In this document: in pieces, positions 54,930-64,000 of the stretch
Layout of the letters: each line of letters opens with the position of its first letter
Position numbering within the stretch: position 1 is the first letter of the stretch
Origin: Hemicordylus capensis
Lineage: Eukaryota; Chordata; Lepidosauria; Squamata; Cordylidae
Length of the DNA stretch: 64,000 bases
Direction: 5' to 3'
Assembly: GCF_027244095.1 (NCBI RefSeq)
Contig: NC_069657.1
Span: 144,766,857-144,830,856, forward strand
Translations under genes and position numbers: made by a program
The notes under the pieces: generated by a model
The model's input: the letters and a program-made list of their open reading frames with translations, nothing else
What the model was told of the DNA's origin: nothing
Databases searched by the model: none

Positions 54930-57292
54930 TTTAGTGCAGCATCAACAGAAGCTGGAGGGCTGGGGGGTGGGTGCTGTAATTTATAAAAGCTCTATTTTCA
55001 TCTCTAGGCCCCCAGTCCAAGTGAGTGCCAGTTCAGAGTATTTGTACCTGGTGTTGGGCTCTTGGGACAGAGTGGGGATTCTGTTGGTGTACCACCCACC
55101 CCTCAGCCCAATTTTGAAACAACCCACTTTGGGTGGTTTTTGGCCCATTCTGGGCCTCTGTGTCATTTCGGTGGCCATTTTGGAGGCTGCCATGCACACT
55201 CAATGGGCCCCAGTCATGCAGGCGTCCATTGCGCATGCACGGGGGCCTCCAAAATGGCCACCGCCACTACACAGCTGCTCAGAATGGGCTGGAAACCACT
55301 CAAAACAGGCCTTTTTAAGACTGGAGAGAGACTGGTGGTGGGAGGGGAACTGCCAGAGACCCCACCATGGCCACAACAATGCCCCCCAGATGTGGTGAAT
55401 CCTTAAAAAAAATTATGTCCAAACCTCCAAACCGGCTCGAATTCAAGCTGAGCCAGGGATGTTCGGGGGGGTGTAAAACTGAATATGCCCAGTTCTGTTT
55501 GAGTCTGGTTCAGACTAAAACCGAACCGGCAAACTGGTGTGTGCACACTCTTACAAAGGAGCACTGCTAGCCTACAGAATAGCCACATCGGTGGTCCTTA
55601 CATATGTGCCAGGGTGCATATGGTGTCCCAGCCACCCACATTCCCTTGCACTAAATGTAGCCACTGTGTGCTGGGAAGTTAATCAGCCACTTTTCTGCTT
55701 GCCATCATGGAATAAAAAGAGAATTTTAATGAAGTCATCCCTGTGTGGCTTCATCATTAGTGTCCTGAGAGCTTTCAGGGACTCAGTGGCAAAATACATT
55801 CAAAATAAATGCAATCCCAGCTCACATCTATCCAATCAAAACCACTCTGGGACCAACAAATAGCATATATTTCCCTTCTACACAGAGGCTTACTCACTAT
55901 TCCTCAAACAGATATAGATGTAGAATATAGAAACAGATCACTCTAGTAGTTGACCTATGCCAGGAGCTTGCAAGGGGGTGTGCATCCCTGTTGATTCTGC
56001 TGGACTTCTCAGTGGCATTTGATACCATCGACCATGGTATCCTTCTGGATTGCCTCTCAAAAATAGGGATTGGAGGTGATGCTTTGAAGTGGCTTTGGTC
56101 CTTTCTTGGGAGGAGGGTCCAAAAGGTGGTGCTGGGGGTCTACTACTCAGTTCCTTGGCCATTGACCCGTGGGGTCCCTCAGGGTTCAGTTTTGTCCCCC
56201 ATGCTATTTAACATCTACATGAAACCACTGTGAGAGGTCATCCAGGGACTTGGACTGAGTTGTCAGCAATATGTAGATGACACTCAGCTCTATCTCTCCT
56301 TGTCACTTGATCCTAGGGAGGCAGTGGATGTCCTGAAACAGGGGCTGGAGGCAGTGATGGGTTGGATGTCAGTTAATAGAGATTGAATCTGGGCAAGACA
56401 GAGGGCTGTTGGTCAATAGGAGAGACAATAGGGATGAGGGAATTCAACCAGTTCTTGATGGGGTTTCACTCCCCTTGAAAGAGCAGGTGCACAGCTTGGG
56501 GGTATTACTGGACCCAGCTCTGCTTTTGAAGGCTCATGTAGAGGCAGAGGCTAGGGGTATCTTTGCATGGCTTCAGCTAGTGTGCCAGCTGCATTCCTTT
56601 CTCGAGAATGCAGAACTGGCCAGTTACCCATGCCTGTCATGTCATGGCTGGATTACTGTAACACGCTGTATGTGGGACTGCCCTTGAAGCATATTCAGAA
56701 ATTGCAGCTAGTATTGGAAGCTGCCCACTGGGATCATATTACACTCATTTTGAAAGAGTTGTCCTGGGTGCCAATTTGTTTCCGGGTCCAACTCAAGGTG
56801 CTGGTTTTTACCTTTAAAGTTCTTAATTGTTTGGGCCCTGGATACCTCAGAGACTGCCTGCTTCCAAGGGTTTCTGCCCAATTGACAGGGTCATCAGAGC
56901 GGGTGCTGCTCAGCATGCCAACAATTAGGGAGACTCAGCTGTCATGCATGTGGGGCAGGGCTATCTCAGTTATTGCCCCCAGGTTTTGAAATGCTCTTCC
57001 GATGGACATCCGCTCCTCAGTCTCCATCACAGTTTTTAGCTAGCAAGTGAAATCTTGGTTTTTTACCCAGGCTTTTATATGAGTGCGTTTTTGTTGCTGC
57101 TGTTCTGTATTTTATGGTCCTATTGTGTATGTTTTTTTTAATTTTTAATTAGATTTGTATTTTTATATTCCAATTTAATATTTTATTGTGTAAGTTTTAT
57201 AGTCTTATATTGTTTAAATGTTTTGTAAACCACCTTGAGGTTGTTTTAATGAAAGGTGGTATAAAAATTAACAAGAGATAGATAGATAAGGA
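54930..57292 (+). mobile_element. L2-clade LINE with internal insertions
   Basis: An endonuclease remnant (YLYLVLGSWDRVGILLVYHPP near 55040) breaks off at about 55110. The RT resumes near 55980: LLDFSVAFDTIDHGILLDCL, GVPQGSVLSPMLFNIYMKPL, catalytic YVDDTQLY (about 56273). The C-terminal part (LGVLLDPALLLKAHVEAEA, KVLVFTFKVLNCLGPGYLRD) follows, then a tail with (GATA)n at about 57276-57291. Several frame breaks; inactive. 55110-55560 is a separate insertion and 55560-55930 is unassigned. Confidence 0.8.
55110..55560. mobile_element. Imperfect foldback element inside the L2
   Basis: CCCATTCTGGGCC ... GGTGGCCATTTTGGAGGC ... GCATGC is mirrored by GCATGC ... GGCCTCCAAAATGGCCACC ... CAGAATGGGC (about 55147-55290). 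The far side has ACCGAACCGGCAAACTGG and GTGTGCACACTCT. It resembles the hAT-type foldbacks at 20.3 and 48.5 kb. Ends are not exact. Confidence 0.45.
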
Positions 57293-57989
57293 TCATGTTC
57301 CTCTGATGCCACCAAAAAGCCACTGTAAGCCACCATATCAAAAAACATAATGCTCCTTTTTCTTGCTTTGTTTTAGAATGGAAGAGAATGCAAAGGTAAT
57401 GTTCATGGTGCTGCAAACAGAGTGCTGAGCATAGCTGGGGAATTTTTAGGTAAGATGAATGTGTCATACAACTTATGGCAGCTAATGGCTAGGAATATCA
57501 GACTGTTGAGACTGATATCCCCTTACTATCTACTTCTGGTCTTGGTGTAATGGCAGGGTTCCCCAGAATGAACAACTCAGCCAGGAAGCCTGATGTGGTG
57601 CATGTCTATTGAAAATGATTGGTCAGTGCTGCAGCTCCTTTGCAGCCCAATAGGACCAGCTGAATGATGTTTAGAAGAAAGGCAATGATTAAAATATAGT
57701 TTAGAAACTGAGGGACCCAGGTGAATCCGAAGTGGATGAACAGGCTATACTCCTACATTTTATAATGATTGTTTGCCATTCATCTGGTAGCATTGTTATC
57801 ATCATACTGGACCTAAAATTGCTAAACCCTGAGCATAAATTAATAATAAACCAGGTCCTTGCTACAGGATGAGCGAAGACCATGCAGACACATCTGAATG
57901 TAAGAAAATCCCTGTTGCGTGTTGGAACAAATGTCTTTCCAGTCCAGCATTATATTTTCAGCCGTGACCAGCCTGATGCCTCCAGGAAG
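57293..57989. other. Non-coding DNA, nothing recognised
   Basis: No coding or repeat signature supported. Confidence 0.4.
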
Positions 57990-58235
57990 TTTGTTTGCTT
58001 ATTGCATTTCTATACCTCCTAGGCAGTGTACAGATTAAACCATAATATAAAACAAAACATTAAAAATTCATAAAAACAGATAAAAATCACAATAGAAAAA
58101 ACATACATTAAAATTTAAAATTTAAATTTCAGTTAAAAGCCTGGGAAAACAGGTACATCTTCAAGGTCCTCCTAAAAGCAAACAGAGAAAGAGATGCTCT
58201 TATTTCAGCAAGGAAGCTCAGAAATATGTAGCATT
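57990..58235 (-). repeat. LINE 3'-end-like repeat
   Basis: TTGCATTTCTATACCTCCTAGGCAG followed by an A-rich stretch (AAAACAAAACATTAAAAATTC) and CCTGGGAAAACAGGTACATCTTC is the reversed 3' region of a CR1/L2-type repeat common in squamates. Assigned by resemblance only. Confidence 0.4.
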
Positions 58236-58589
58236 ATGAGGTTCAAATCAATGCCATGTGGGCTACAGATGTACAATGATTATAGCAGTACTGCCTGAGA
58301 ATCTTTTATTGGTACTGACTTCATCTCCAGACTTTCACCTTGAATTCATCATAGGAACATTTCATAAAGCAGACCTCAATGATCCACGTCAGCACCTACA
58401 TGTCAAAGTGGGAATGTTCTTGTTGACTGTAGACCTGTTACTCACTGAAAACCAACTGAGGTCTTAAAAAATCTAGTGCAATGTAGTGCTTTACATTCAT
58501 ACTTTATATAAGGAAATTGTAGCAAAGGTAGAAAAATATGCTCGTAATATGTTGTCATCTCTTTAAAAATCCATCTTGCTTGGAATATG

Positions 58590-58915
58590 TTAATTCCCTG
58601 CTAACTAGGCAAAGAGGCACCTTTTAAAAGTGGTGATTCTCTTTATTTAGCAGGGAGAGAGCAACTGGCCTTCTCCACCCCCAGCATAGTATCTCTCCAG
58701 TGACTGCTGCTGGTGTCTTTTTAGACTGCGAGCCCTTTGGGAACATGGATCCTTCCTTGCTTCCTTCCTTCCTTCCCTCCCTCCCTCCCTTCCTTCCTTC
58801 CTTCTGTAAACTGCTTTGCAAACTTTTGTTGAAAAGTGATATATAAATAGTAGTAATAACTCTGTGATCGCCAGGAGTCAACACCGACTCGACAACACAA
58901 CAACTTTAGTAGTAA
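58590..58915 (+). repeat. SINE-like repeat, partner of 14330-14545
   Basis: TCCCTGCTAACTAGGCAAAGAGG through CACCCCCAGCATAGTATC and GACTGCTGCTGGTGTC matches 14330 onward. A (CTTC)n microsatellite (about 58752-58803) interrupts it, then CTGTAAACTGCTTTGCAAAC ... GATATATAAATAG and finally GGAGTCAACACCGACTCGAC, resembling the RTE/Bov-B-type tail used by squamate SINEs. Confidence 0.6.
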
Positions 58916-59095
58916 TAGTCTAGGCTTCCCAAACCAATCAGCCTATGTTCCTGGAATATATATTGCAAGCATCCAGCCCTTTGGATTACTTCTGCTCTGA
59001 GCAGATTTTTAGCTTTAACAAACTCAAGTGGGGGGGAAATGTGACTGTGTGTCACATCTAGTTTGGACCTAAATGCTCTTTCATGGTCATTCCCA

Positions 59096-59110
59096 TGTTC
59101 TTGTTTACAG
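59096..59110 (+). promoter_or_regulatory. Splice acceptor before the 59.1 kb OR
   Basis: TGTTCTTGTTTACAG ends 21 bases before the ATG at 59132, parallel to the other intact ORs. Confidence 0.55.
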
Positions 59111-59131
59111 ATGACAGCATACCTTGCATAA

Positions 59132-60076
59132 ATGGCAGACAGAAATTTCACCATAATGATGGAGTTCATTTTCCTGGGATTCACAGAAAACCCAAGGCTG
59201 CAGATTGTTCTCTTCATTGTGTTCTTATTGATTTACTTACTGATCCTCGTGGGAAACATTGGCATGGTAACTTTAATCTGGACAGACTCCCGGCTTCACA
59301 CTCCCATGTACTTCTTCCTAAGCAATCTATCAATCTTAGATATCTGTTACTCCACTGTCATTGCTCCCAGAACATTGATTACCTTTGTGGCAGAAAGCAA
59401 AGCTATTTCATTCACTGGTTGTGCCCTGCAGTTTTTCTTTTTCTGTATTGCTGTATCTTGTGAATGCTGCCTGCTAGGGGTGATGGCGTATGACCGCTTC
59501 ATAGCTATCTGCAACCCACTGTTGTATACTGCTGTCATGTCCAAACCATTCTGTACACTGCTCGTGGCTGTCTCATATCTCACAGGCTGTGTGAATGCAA
59601 TCGTTCAGACTTCATTAATATTTAATTTATCCTTTTGTAGATCCAATATCATCAACCATTTCTTCTGTGATGTGCCCCCCATACTAAAGCTCTCTTGCTC
59701 AGATACACATGTCACTGATATAATTCACTTCATCTTTTCAACAACAATTGTATCAACAACCCTCCTAACTATTCTTATCTCTTATGTGTACATTCTTGCA
59801 GCCATCCTCAGGATCAACTCAGCTGAGGGCAGGCATAAAGCCTTCTCTACCTGTGCCTCCCACCTTACAGCTGTCACTGTATTCTATGGAACTGCCATTT
59901 TCATGTACTTACGGCCCAGTTCAAAATATTCCATGGAATGGGACAAAATTATCTCTGTGTTTTACACACTTGCAATACCCATGTTGAATCCACTTATTTA
60001 CAGTCTGAGAAACAAGGAGGTCAAGGAGGCTTTCAAAAGGATGCTTGAGAGAAGGGTTATCTCTAAGAGACAGTAA
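59132..60076 (+). CDS. Olfactory receptor, class II type, intact
   Basis: Odorant G-protein-coupled receptor, 314 codons. Landmarks: N-glycosylation site NFT at residue 5; GN (41-42); LHTPMY (55-60); C97 at TM3; MAYDRF (118-123); ECL2 cysteines C169, C179 and C189; SY (217-218); KAFSTCASH (236-244); PMLNPLIY (283-290); a basic tail ending SKRQ. The first ATG after the acceptor is used; a later Met pair at residues 9-10 is unlikely because it would remove the glycosylation site. Its closest relative here is the pseudogene at 45502, then the OR at 343. An SINE-like repeat lies 0.2 kb upstream. Confidence 0.95.
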   Translation: MADRNFTIMMEFIFLGFTENPRLQIVLFIVFLLIYLLILVGNIGMVTLIWTDSRLHTPMYFFLSNLSILDICYSTVIAPRTLITFVAESKAISFTGCALQFFFFCIAVSCECCLLGVMAYDRFIAICNPLLYTAVMSKPFCTLLVAVSYLTGCVNAIVQTSLIFNLSFCRSNIINHFFCDVPPILKLSCSDTHVTDIIHFIFSTTIVSTTLLTILISYVYILAAILRINSAEGRHKAFSTCASHLTAVTVFYGTAIFMYLRPSSKYSMEWDKIISVFYTLAIPMLNPLIYSLRNKEVKEAFKRMLERRVISKRQ

Positions 60077-60796
60077 GTATTATGGGATTGGCCCCTAAAT
60101 TTGCTATAACCTTTTGTTGAATGTCCATTGACCTTAACTAGTAAGCATTAATATTTGATGTCACAATACTGCAAGCAAAGCACAAGCATACTTAGTTTAA
60201 TCTATAAATGTAAAATTGCCTAATAAATAATAACCAAAACCCCTATGCATTTACTGAGACACAGTCAAATCCAAAGGTCTGTCCTGTGTCTGAAAAAGAG
60301 ATGGACACCATTTTAGTTGACAACCGAGAATTACCTTTGGTGATGGTGGTGGTTATATCTGCTAGGTTCTTTAGTTTTTTATAATTTTCAGTTTTTAGCT
60401 TTTAAAATAACCTTTAATTTGAATCTAATAATGATTGTGGTTTTTAATCTGACAATTTTTTGTTGTTTAATTTAGTTAATTTTATTACGTATCTTGTGTC
60501 TGTCATATGGTTGTGAGCCATCCCGAGCAGTAGTGCACTGGAGGGGTGGAGTTTAAATATTTTTAAAAATAAATAAATATGTAAATAATGAAAACAGGTA
60601 GGTGTTTGTTCATTTCCAGTTATGGTGAATACACTATAAATCATGGGAGATGTAAAATGAAAGTATCACATCAGGCATAATCCAACTGAAAAACCTAATG
60701 ACTGAGCAGACGATTGTGTGAATTGTAACAGCATTTCTACAATATGAAGAAGGGCCCTCATTGCTGAGATGAACATATTGTGCTCATTGTCTAAAG
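60077..60796. other. Downstream flank of the 59.1 kb OR
   Basis: Aligns in parts with 46399-46745 (downstream of the pseudogene). 60470-60600 contains GTGAGCCATCCCGAGCAG and AAATAAATAAATATG, a LINE/SINE-type tail absent from the partner, so inserted after the duplication. Confidence 0.55.
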
Positions 60797-60932
60797 CAGT
60801 GATTCTCAAACTTGGGTCCTCAGGTGTTATTGGACTTCAACTCCCATAATCCCCAACCAAAGGCCACTGAGGCTGGGGATTATGGGAGTTGAAGTCCAAT
60901 AACACCTGAGGACCCAAGTTTGAGAATCCCTG
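60797..60932. mobile_element. Palindromic hAT MITE with 8-base target duplication
   Basis: This 136-base near-perfect palindrome has ends CAGTGATTCTCAAACTTGGG and GAGAATCCCTG, and core TTATTGGACTTCAACTCCCA inverted on the other side. It is flanked by the exact direct repeat GTCTAAAG (60789-60796, 60933-60940). Confidence 0.9.
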
Positions 60933-61189
60933 GTCTAAAGTATCATTCTGCAACATTGTAGATTTCAAAATAAGCTATTTGTGATAAAGCAGAGGGATGT
61001 TCAATGTGAGGTCTCATTCTCATGCAGAGCATTCAGATTGTGCTTATATAACTAATAAAATAATTTTGAATGGTATAATATTGAACATGTTTGTGATAAC
61101 TTTTTAGCCTCCTTTCCTTAAGGAAAGTAAGCTTATGAGATCACCTGGCATTCTCTGTGTCTGTGAATCTGTGTGTGTCCATTTGTGTG

Positions 61190-61460
61190 TCCATGTGTCC
61201 ACCGCTATCAACTTTGCAATGCCTGGACCAATATGAAGCATATTGGGTACAGTTGTAGGGACACATAGGGACCCCTCAATGGTATAGTTTGTGGTGATGT
61301 CATCCACTCCAGTTCAAGATGGCAGACATGTAAACATTTGAGATTCAAGTTGTGAACCACCTAACTGATTTGAACCAAATTTAATACAACTCTAGGGACA
61401 CATAGGGATTAACAGCGTAGTTTGTGATGATGTAATCCACCCCAATTCAAGATCGTAGAC
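61190..61460. repeat. Two diverged tandem units, about 130 bases
   Basis: GGGACACATAGGGA ... TAGTTTGTG(G/A)TGATGT ... CA(G/A)TTCAAGAT occurs twice (from 61258 and 61393). Low-frequency tandem structure in non-coding DNA. Confidence 0.6.
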
Positions 61461-61501
61461 TTGTGAATGTGTAAAGCTGAAGTGGGCAAACTTGTGAAGA
61501 T

Positions 61502-62442
61502 CTGTCATGGCTCAGACTTCTGACTCAGAAGAGTCAGAGAAGGAGGATTCACCTGCTAGTGAGGGCTCAGAGGCACAGCAACAGGCTATGGCAGGGAGAC
61601 CAGACTCTGGAGCTGAGGATTCACAACAGCTGCCAGACATGATTTCTGATGAGGAGGAGCCTGGGATTTCACCTGTCTTGAGAAGACATCTCAGTGGGAG
61701 TCACGCAGGCGCAGGAGATAACAAGAGAGGAAGAAGAAGTGCTGACTCAGGGAAGCCTGATTGGCTGCTGGTTCTCTTGAACCATACTAGGCTGGATTAC
61801 TGTAACGCGCTCTACGTGGGGCTGCCCTTGAAGAACATCCAGAAACTACAGCTAGTGCAAAATGCGGCAGCTAGGGTTTTATCCGGAGCTGCCCGGTGGG
61901 AGCACATCACACCGATTTTGAAAGAGCTGCACTGGCTACCAGTTTGTTTTCAGGTCCAATTCAAGGTACTGGTTTTGACCTTTAAAGCCCTAAACGGTTT
62001 GAGCCCGGGATACCTGAGGGACCGCCTGCTCCCAAGCATTGCTGCCCGCTTGACGAGGTCATCTGAGGGGGCTCTGCTCCGGGTGCTGACAATGAGGGAG
62101 GCTCGGTTGTCATGCACGCGGGACAGGGCCATCTCTGTTGCTGCCCCCAGACTCTGGAATGCTCTCCCAGTGGCTATTCGCTCCTCAGTTTCCATCACAG
62201 CTTTTAGAAAAAATGTAAAATCTTGGCTTTTTGCCCAGGCATTTATTTGATTCTCTGCTGCTGCTCCTTATAATCTTTATTGCTTTTATGCTTTTTGTTT
62301 TAAATTTTTTAATCAGATTTTTAAAATATTTTTTCCCTACTTAATATTTTAATTGTGTCTTTTTTACCATCTTGTGTTAAAAAAATTTTTTGCTGTAAAC
62401 GGCCTTGGAATTGCTTTAATGAAAGGCGGTATATAAATTTAA

Positions 62443-62473
<31 letters not shown>

Positions 62474-62841
62474 ATATTTAGCAGTCTGTCAATTGCTCAG
62501 ATGCTGTTAGCAACATCGCTGACCGCAGTCCATGTGCTATTCTGAATTCCTAACTTTTCTGAATTCCGGTTTGCCCTTGTTTATGCTTTCCTGCTTTGTT
62601 CTGTTAATTCCTTGTTTCTGGTGTCCTTCGCTCTTTCATTCTTCGCTCTGTGTTTTCTTTTCAGTTATTACTCAGTTATTGTTAGGGGGGTACCTAGTTC
62701 AGTTCAGGGGGACTTAATTCATTTACTATTTTCTTTGTGAGCCTTTTATTTTCCTTTGTGTAGCTTTGCAGCTTTCTGTTAACTCACAGGGGGAGTGCTG
62801 AAGGGGGTTGTAAATCCTGTTGGGTGAGCTGAGCTAACAGA
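61502..62841 (+). mobile_element. LTR-like fossil split by an L2 LINE
   Basis: It opens TGTCATGGCTCAGAC (61502) and closes near GAGCTGAGCTAACA (62841), giving TG...CA ends; without the L2 piece it would be about 640 bases. The left part happens to be an open acidic/Ser-rich frame, which reads on into the L2. Internal genes and a second copy are absent. The following GATTTAC also follows the LTR-like block at 16818-17339 (minus). Family undecided; identification as an LTR is tentative. Confidence 0.35.
61772..62469 (+). mobile_element. L2-clade LINE, 3' end
   Basis: RLDYCNALYVGLPLKNIQKL, LQLVQNAAARVLSGA, HITPILKELHWLPVCF, FKALNGLSPGYLRDRLLP, and APRLWNALPVAIRSS form the C-terminal part of L2 ORF2, open to 62250. 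A 3' untranslated part follows with GAAAGGCGGTATATAAATTT and a (CAAT)n tail at about 62446-62469. It is the least decayed L2 C-terminus in the window, so probably the youngest. The rest of the element is missing. Confidence 0.85.
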
Positions 62842-62978
62842 TTTACGACAAGATGGTAATTATCAATTAAGATTATAGTGAAAGGAAAGTAGACAGATTA
62901 GTTCTTATGTAATGAATTAAAGTTTTTTTCTCAGAGCAGCTCACGTGAGCAGGGAAATGTGGAATCATCCCTGGCGAG

Positions 62979-63507
62979 TATACAGTGTACTGTGCTTGAT
63001 TGGCCAGCAAACTCGCCTGACCTGACCCCATAGAGAATCTATGGGGCATTGCCAAGAGAAGGATGAGAGACATGAGACCAAACAATGCAGAAGAGCTGAA
63101 GGCCGCTAATGAAGCATCCTGGTCTTCCATAATACCTCATCAGTGCCACAGGCTGATAGCATCCATGCCACGCCGCATTGAGGCAGTAATTGCTGCAAAA
63201 GGGGCCCAAACCAAGTACTGAATACATATGCATGCTTATACTTTTCAGAGGTCCAATATTGTTCTATTCTTCAATCCTTGTCTTCTTGGTTCCATGTAAT
63301 ATTCTAATTTTCTGAGATTGTGGATTTGGGGTTTTCATGAGCTGTACGCCATGATCATCACAATTATAACAAATTAAGGCTTGACTTATCTCGCTTTGCA
63401 TGTAATGCGTCTGTCTCATATATCAGTTTCACCTTTTAATTTGCATTACTGAAATTAATGGACTTTTGCACGATATTCTAATATTCTAATTTTCCAAGTT
63501 TCACCTG
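62979..63507 (+). mobile_element. Tc1/mariner deletion derivative, copy 2, left TIR missing
   Basis: Begins TATACAGTGTACTGTGCTTG, exactly where the interior of the 36.5 kb copy begins after its left TIR. It carries the same transposase C-terminal remnant and a complete right TIR ending TTTCACCTG, then TA. The right TIR retains about 44 bases deleted from the other copy's right TIR. No left TIR lies upstream. Confidence 0.8.
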
Positions 63508-63509
63508 TA

Positions 63510-64000
63510 TACTTTCAGTTTAATTCCCAAACTCTTAGGAAGTTATGTCAGTGATATGTGGGATTTGTAGCAGGACTTTGATTAAGGGGTTTCCTGCTGA
63601 AGGTGAGATCAACATGGGAATCAGGGAATCAGCAGCTAGAGAGCCAACCTAGCCAGTCAGCAGCACAGGTGCCAGAGAAAGGGTAAGAATATGGGACTTT
63701 TGAACACTGACACCATGTAGCTACACTGTCTGGAGAGAAGCACCTGAAAAAAATCAGTAGAATTCATTAAAGCAATCTTCCTGCTCAAATTCCTGGACAT
63801 TTCATACCCAGAACAACACTTTTCCTCCATCCTAGACAGGATGTCCAATTCCTGAACTGCCCAATCTTGGACATGTGGCAAACCTACCATATTTAGCAGC
63901 TTTTTAAGGCCCATCGGCCATTTTAATAGGCCTGTATACACTTTTCAGAGATTTCACGGCTTTTCAAAAGAAGCTTGTAGCTTGACAGAAGTTAGCCTGC
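63510..64000. other. Non-coding DNA, nothing assigned
   Basis: A 94-codon minus-strand open frame (63657-63941) has no recognisable motif and could be chance or a repeat scrap. The region continues beyond the window. Confidence 0.35.

Noticed and set aside
61507-62250. Host gene encoding an acidic protein of 247 residues
   Set aside because: The C-terminal two thirds is plainly L2 LINE protein and the N-terminal part lies in LTR-like DNA. The junction is best explained by insertion.
63657-63941. Unknown minus-strand gene of 94 codons
   Set aside because: No motif, signal peptide or family resemblance; composition ordinary. Kept only as unassigned DNA.

Overview
This is vertebrate nuclear DNA, most likely from a squamate reptile (a lizard). 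No database search was possible, so the assignment rests on the repeat mix: R4, L2, CR1 and L1 type LINEs together, a tRNA-derived SINE resembling the Sauria SINEs, many hAT fragments, Tc1/mariner remnants and a Ngaro/DIRS-type tyrosine-recombinase retroelement. Coding density is very low. The only convincing host genes are olfactory receptors (ORs), all on the + strand.

OR layout: an intact 311-codon OR at 343-1278; a nearly identical pair at 12204-13139 and 31689-32624 (25 of 311 residues differ by my manual alignment); a broken OR at 45502-46398; and an intact 314-codon OR at 59132-60076, which is the closest relative of the broken one. Each intact gene is a single coding exon with a splice acceptor 11-22 bases before the ATG, as expected if a 5' untranslated exon lies upstream. 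The cluster grew by tandem duplication of modules that carry non-coding DNA along with the gene. One pair of modules covers about 9.27-13.34 kb and 18.61-32.89 kb, the second swollen by later insertions. Another pair covers about 44.4-46.8 kb and 54.05-60.7 kb. The 12.2 and 31.7 kb genes share a 265-base stretch with no difference at all, which suggests gene conversion.

Mobile DNA, left to right: R4 LINE pieces (3.49-4.33, 10.51-11.38, 27.58-29.53 kb, all minus strand); a broken hAT transposase (5.59-8.13 kb, minus); a MULE-like transposase tail (8.58-9.05 kb); hAT-type non-autonomous elements, many ending in a TAGGGATGTGC-like terminus (11.4-12.0, 14.5-15.7, 16.4-18.2, 20.3-20.7 kb); a nearly whole Ngaro-like fossil (about 21.84-27.58 kb) with Gag-like, RT-RNase H, tyrosine recombinase and SGNH-hydrolase parts; a SINE (29.53-29.74 kb); a possible Helitron-like family (30.92-31.43, 34.14-34.39, 34.61-35.08 kb); L2 LINEs (33.1-34.1, 39.0-40.4, 54.9-57.3, 61.8-62.5 kb); two copies of one Tc1/mariner deletion derivative (36.50-37.24 and 62.98-63.51 kb); a hAT element with a perfect 8-base target duplication (37.46-38.54 kb); a solo-LTR-like fossil (41.37-42.25 kb); a CR1 LINE (42.6-44.2 kb); and a near-full-length but decayed L1 (about 48.34-54.05 kb) carrying three later insertions.

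No rRNA or tRNA gene, CRISPR array or bacterial-type operon is present. The most unusual items are the hydrolase-bearing Ngaro-like element, the mosaic OR pair, the possible Helitron-like family, and two unrelated elements that inserted at the same position in two copies of one repeat. No new biochemical system is evident; the interest lies in how an OR cluster and its mobile DNA have reshaped each other.
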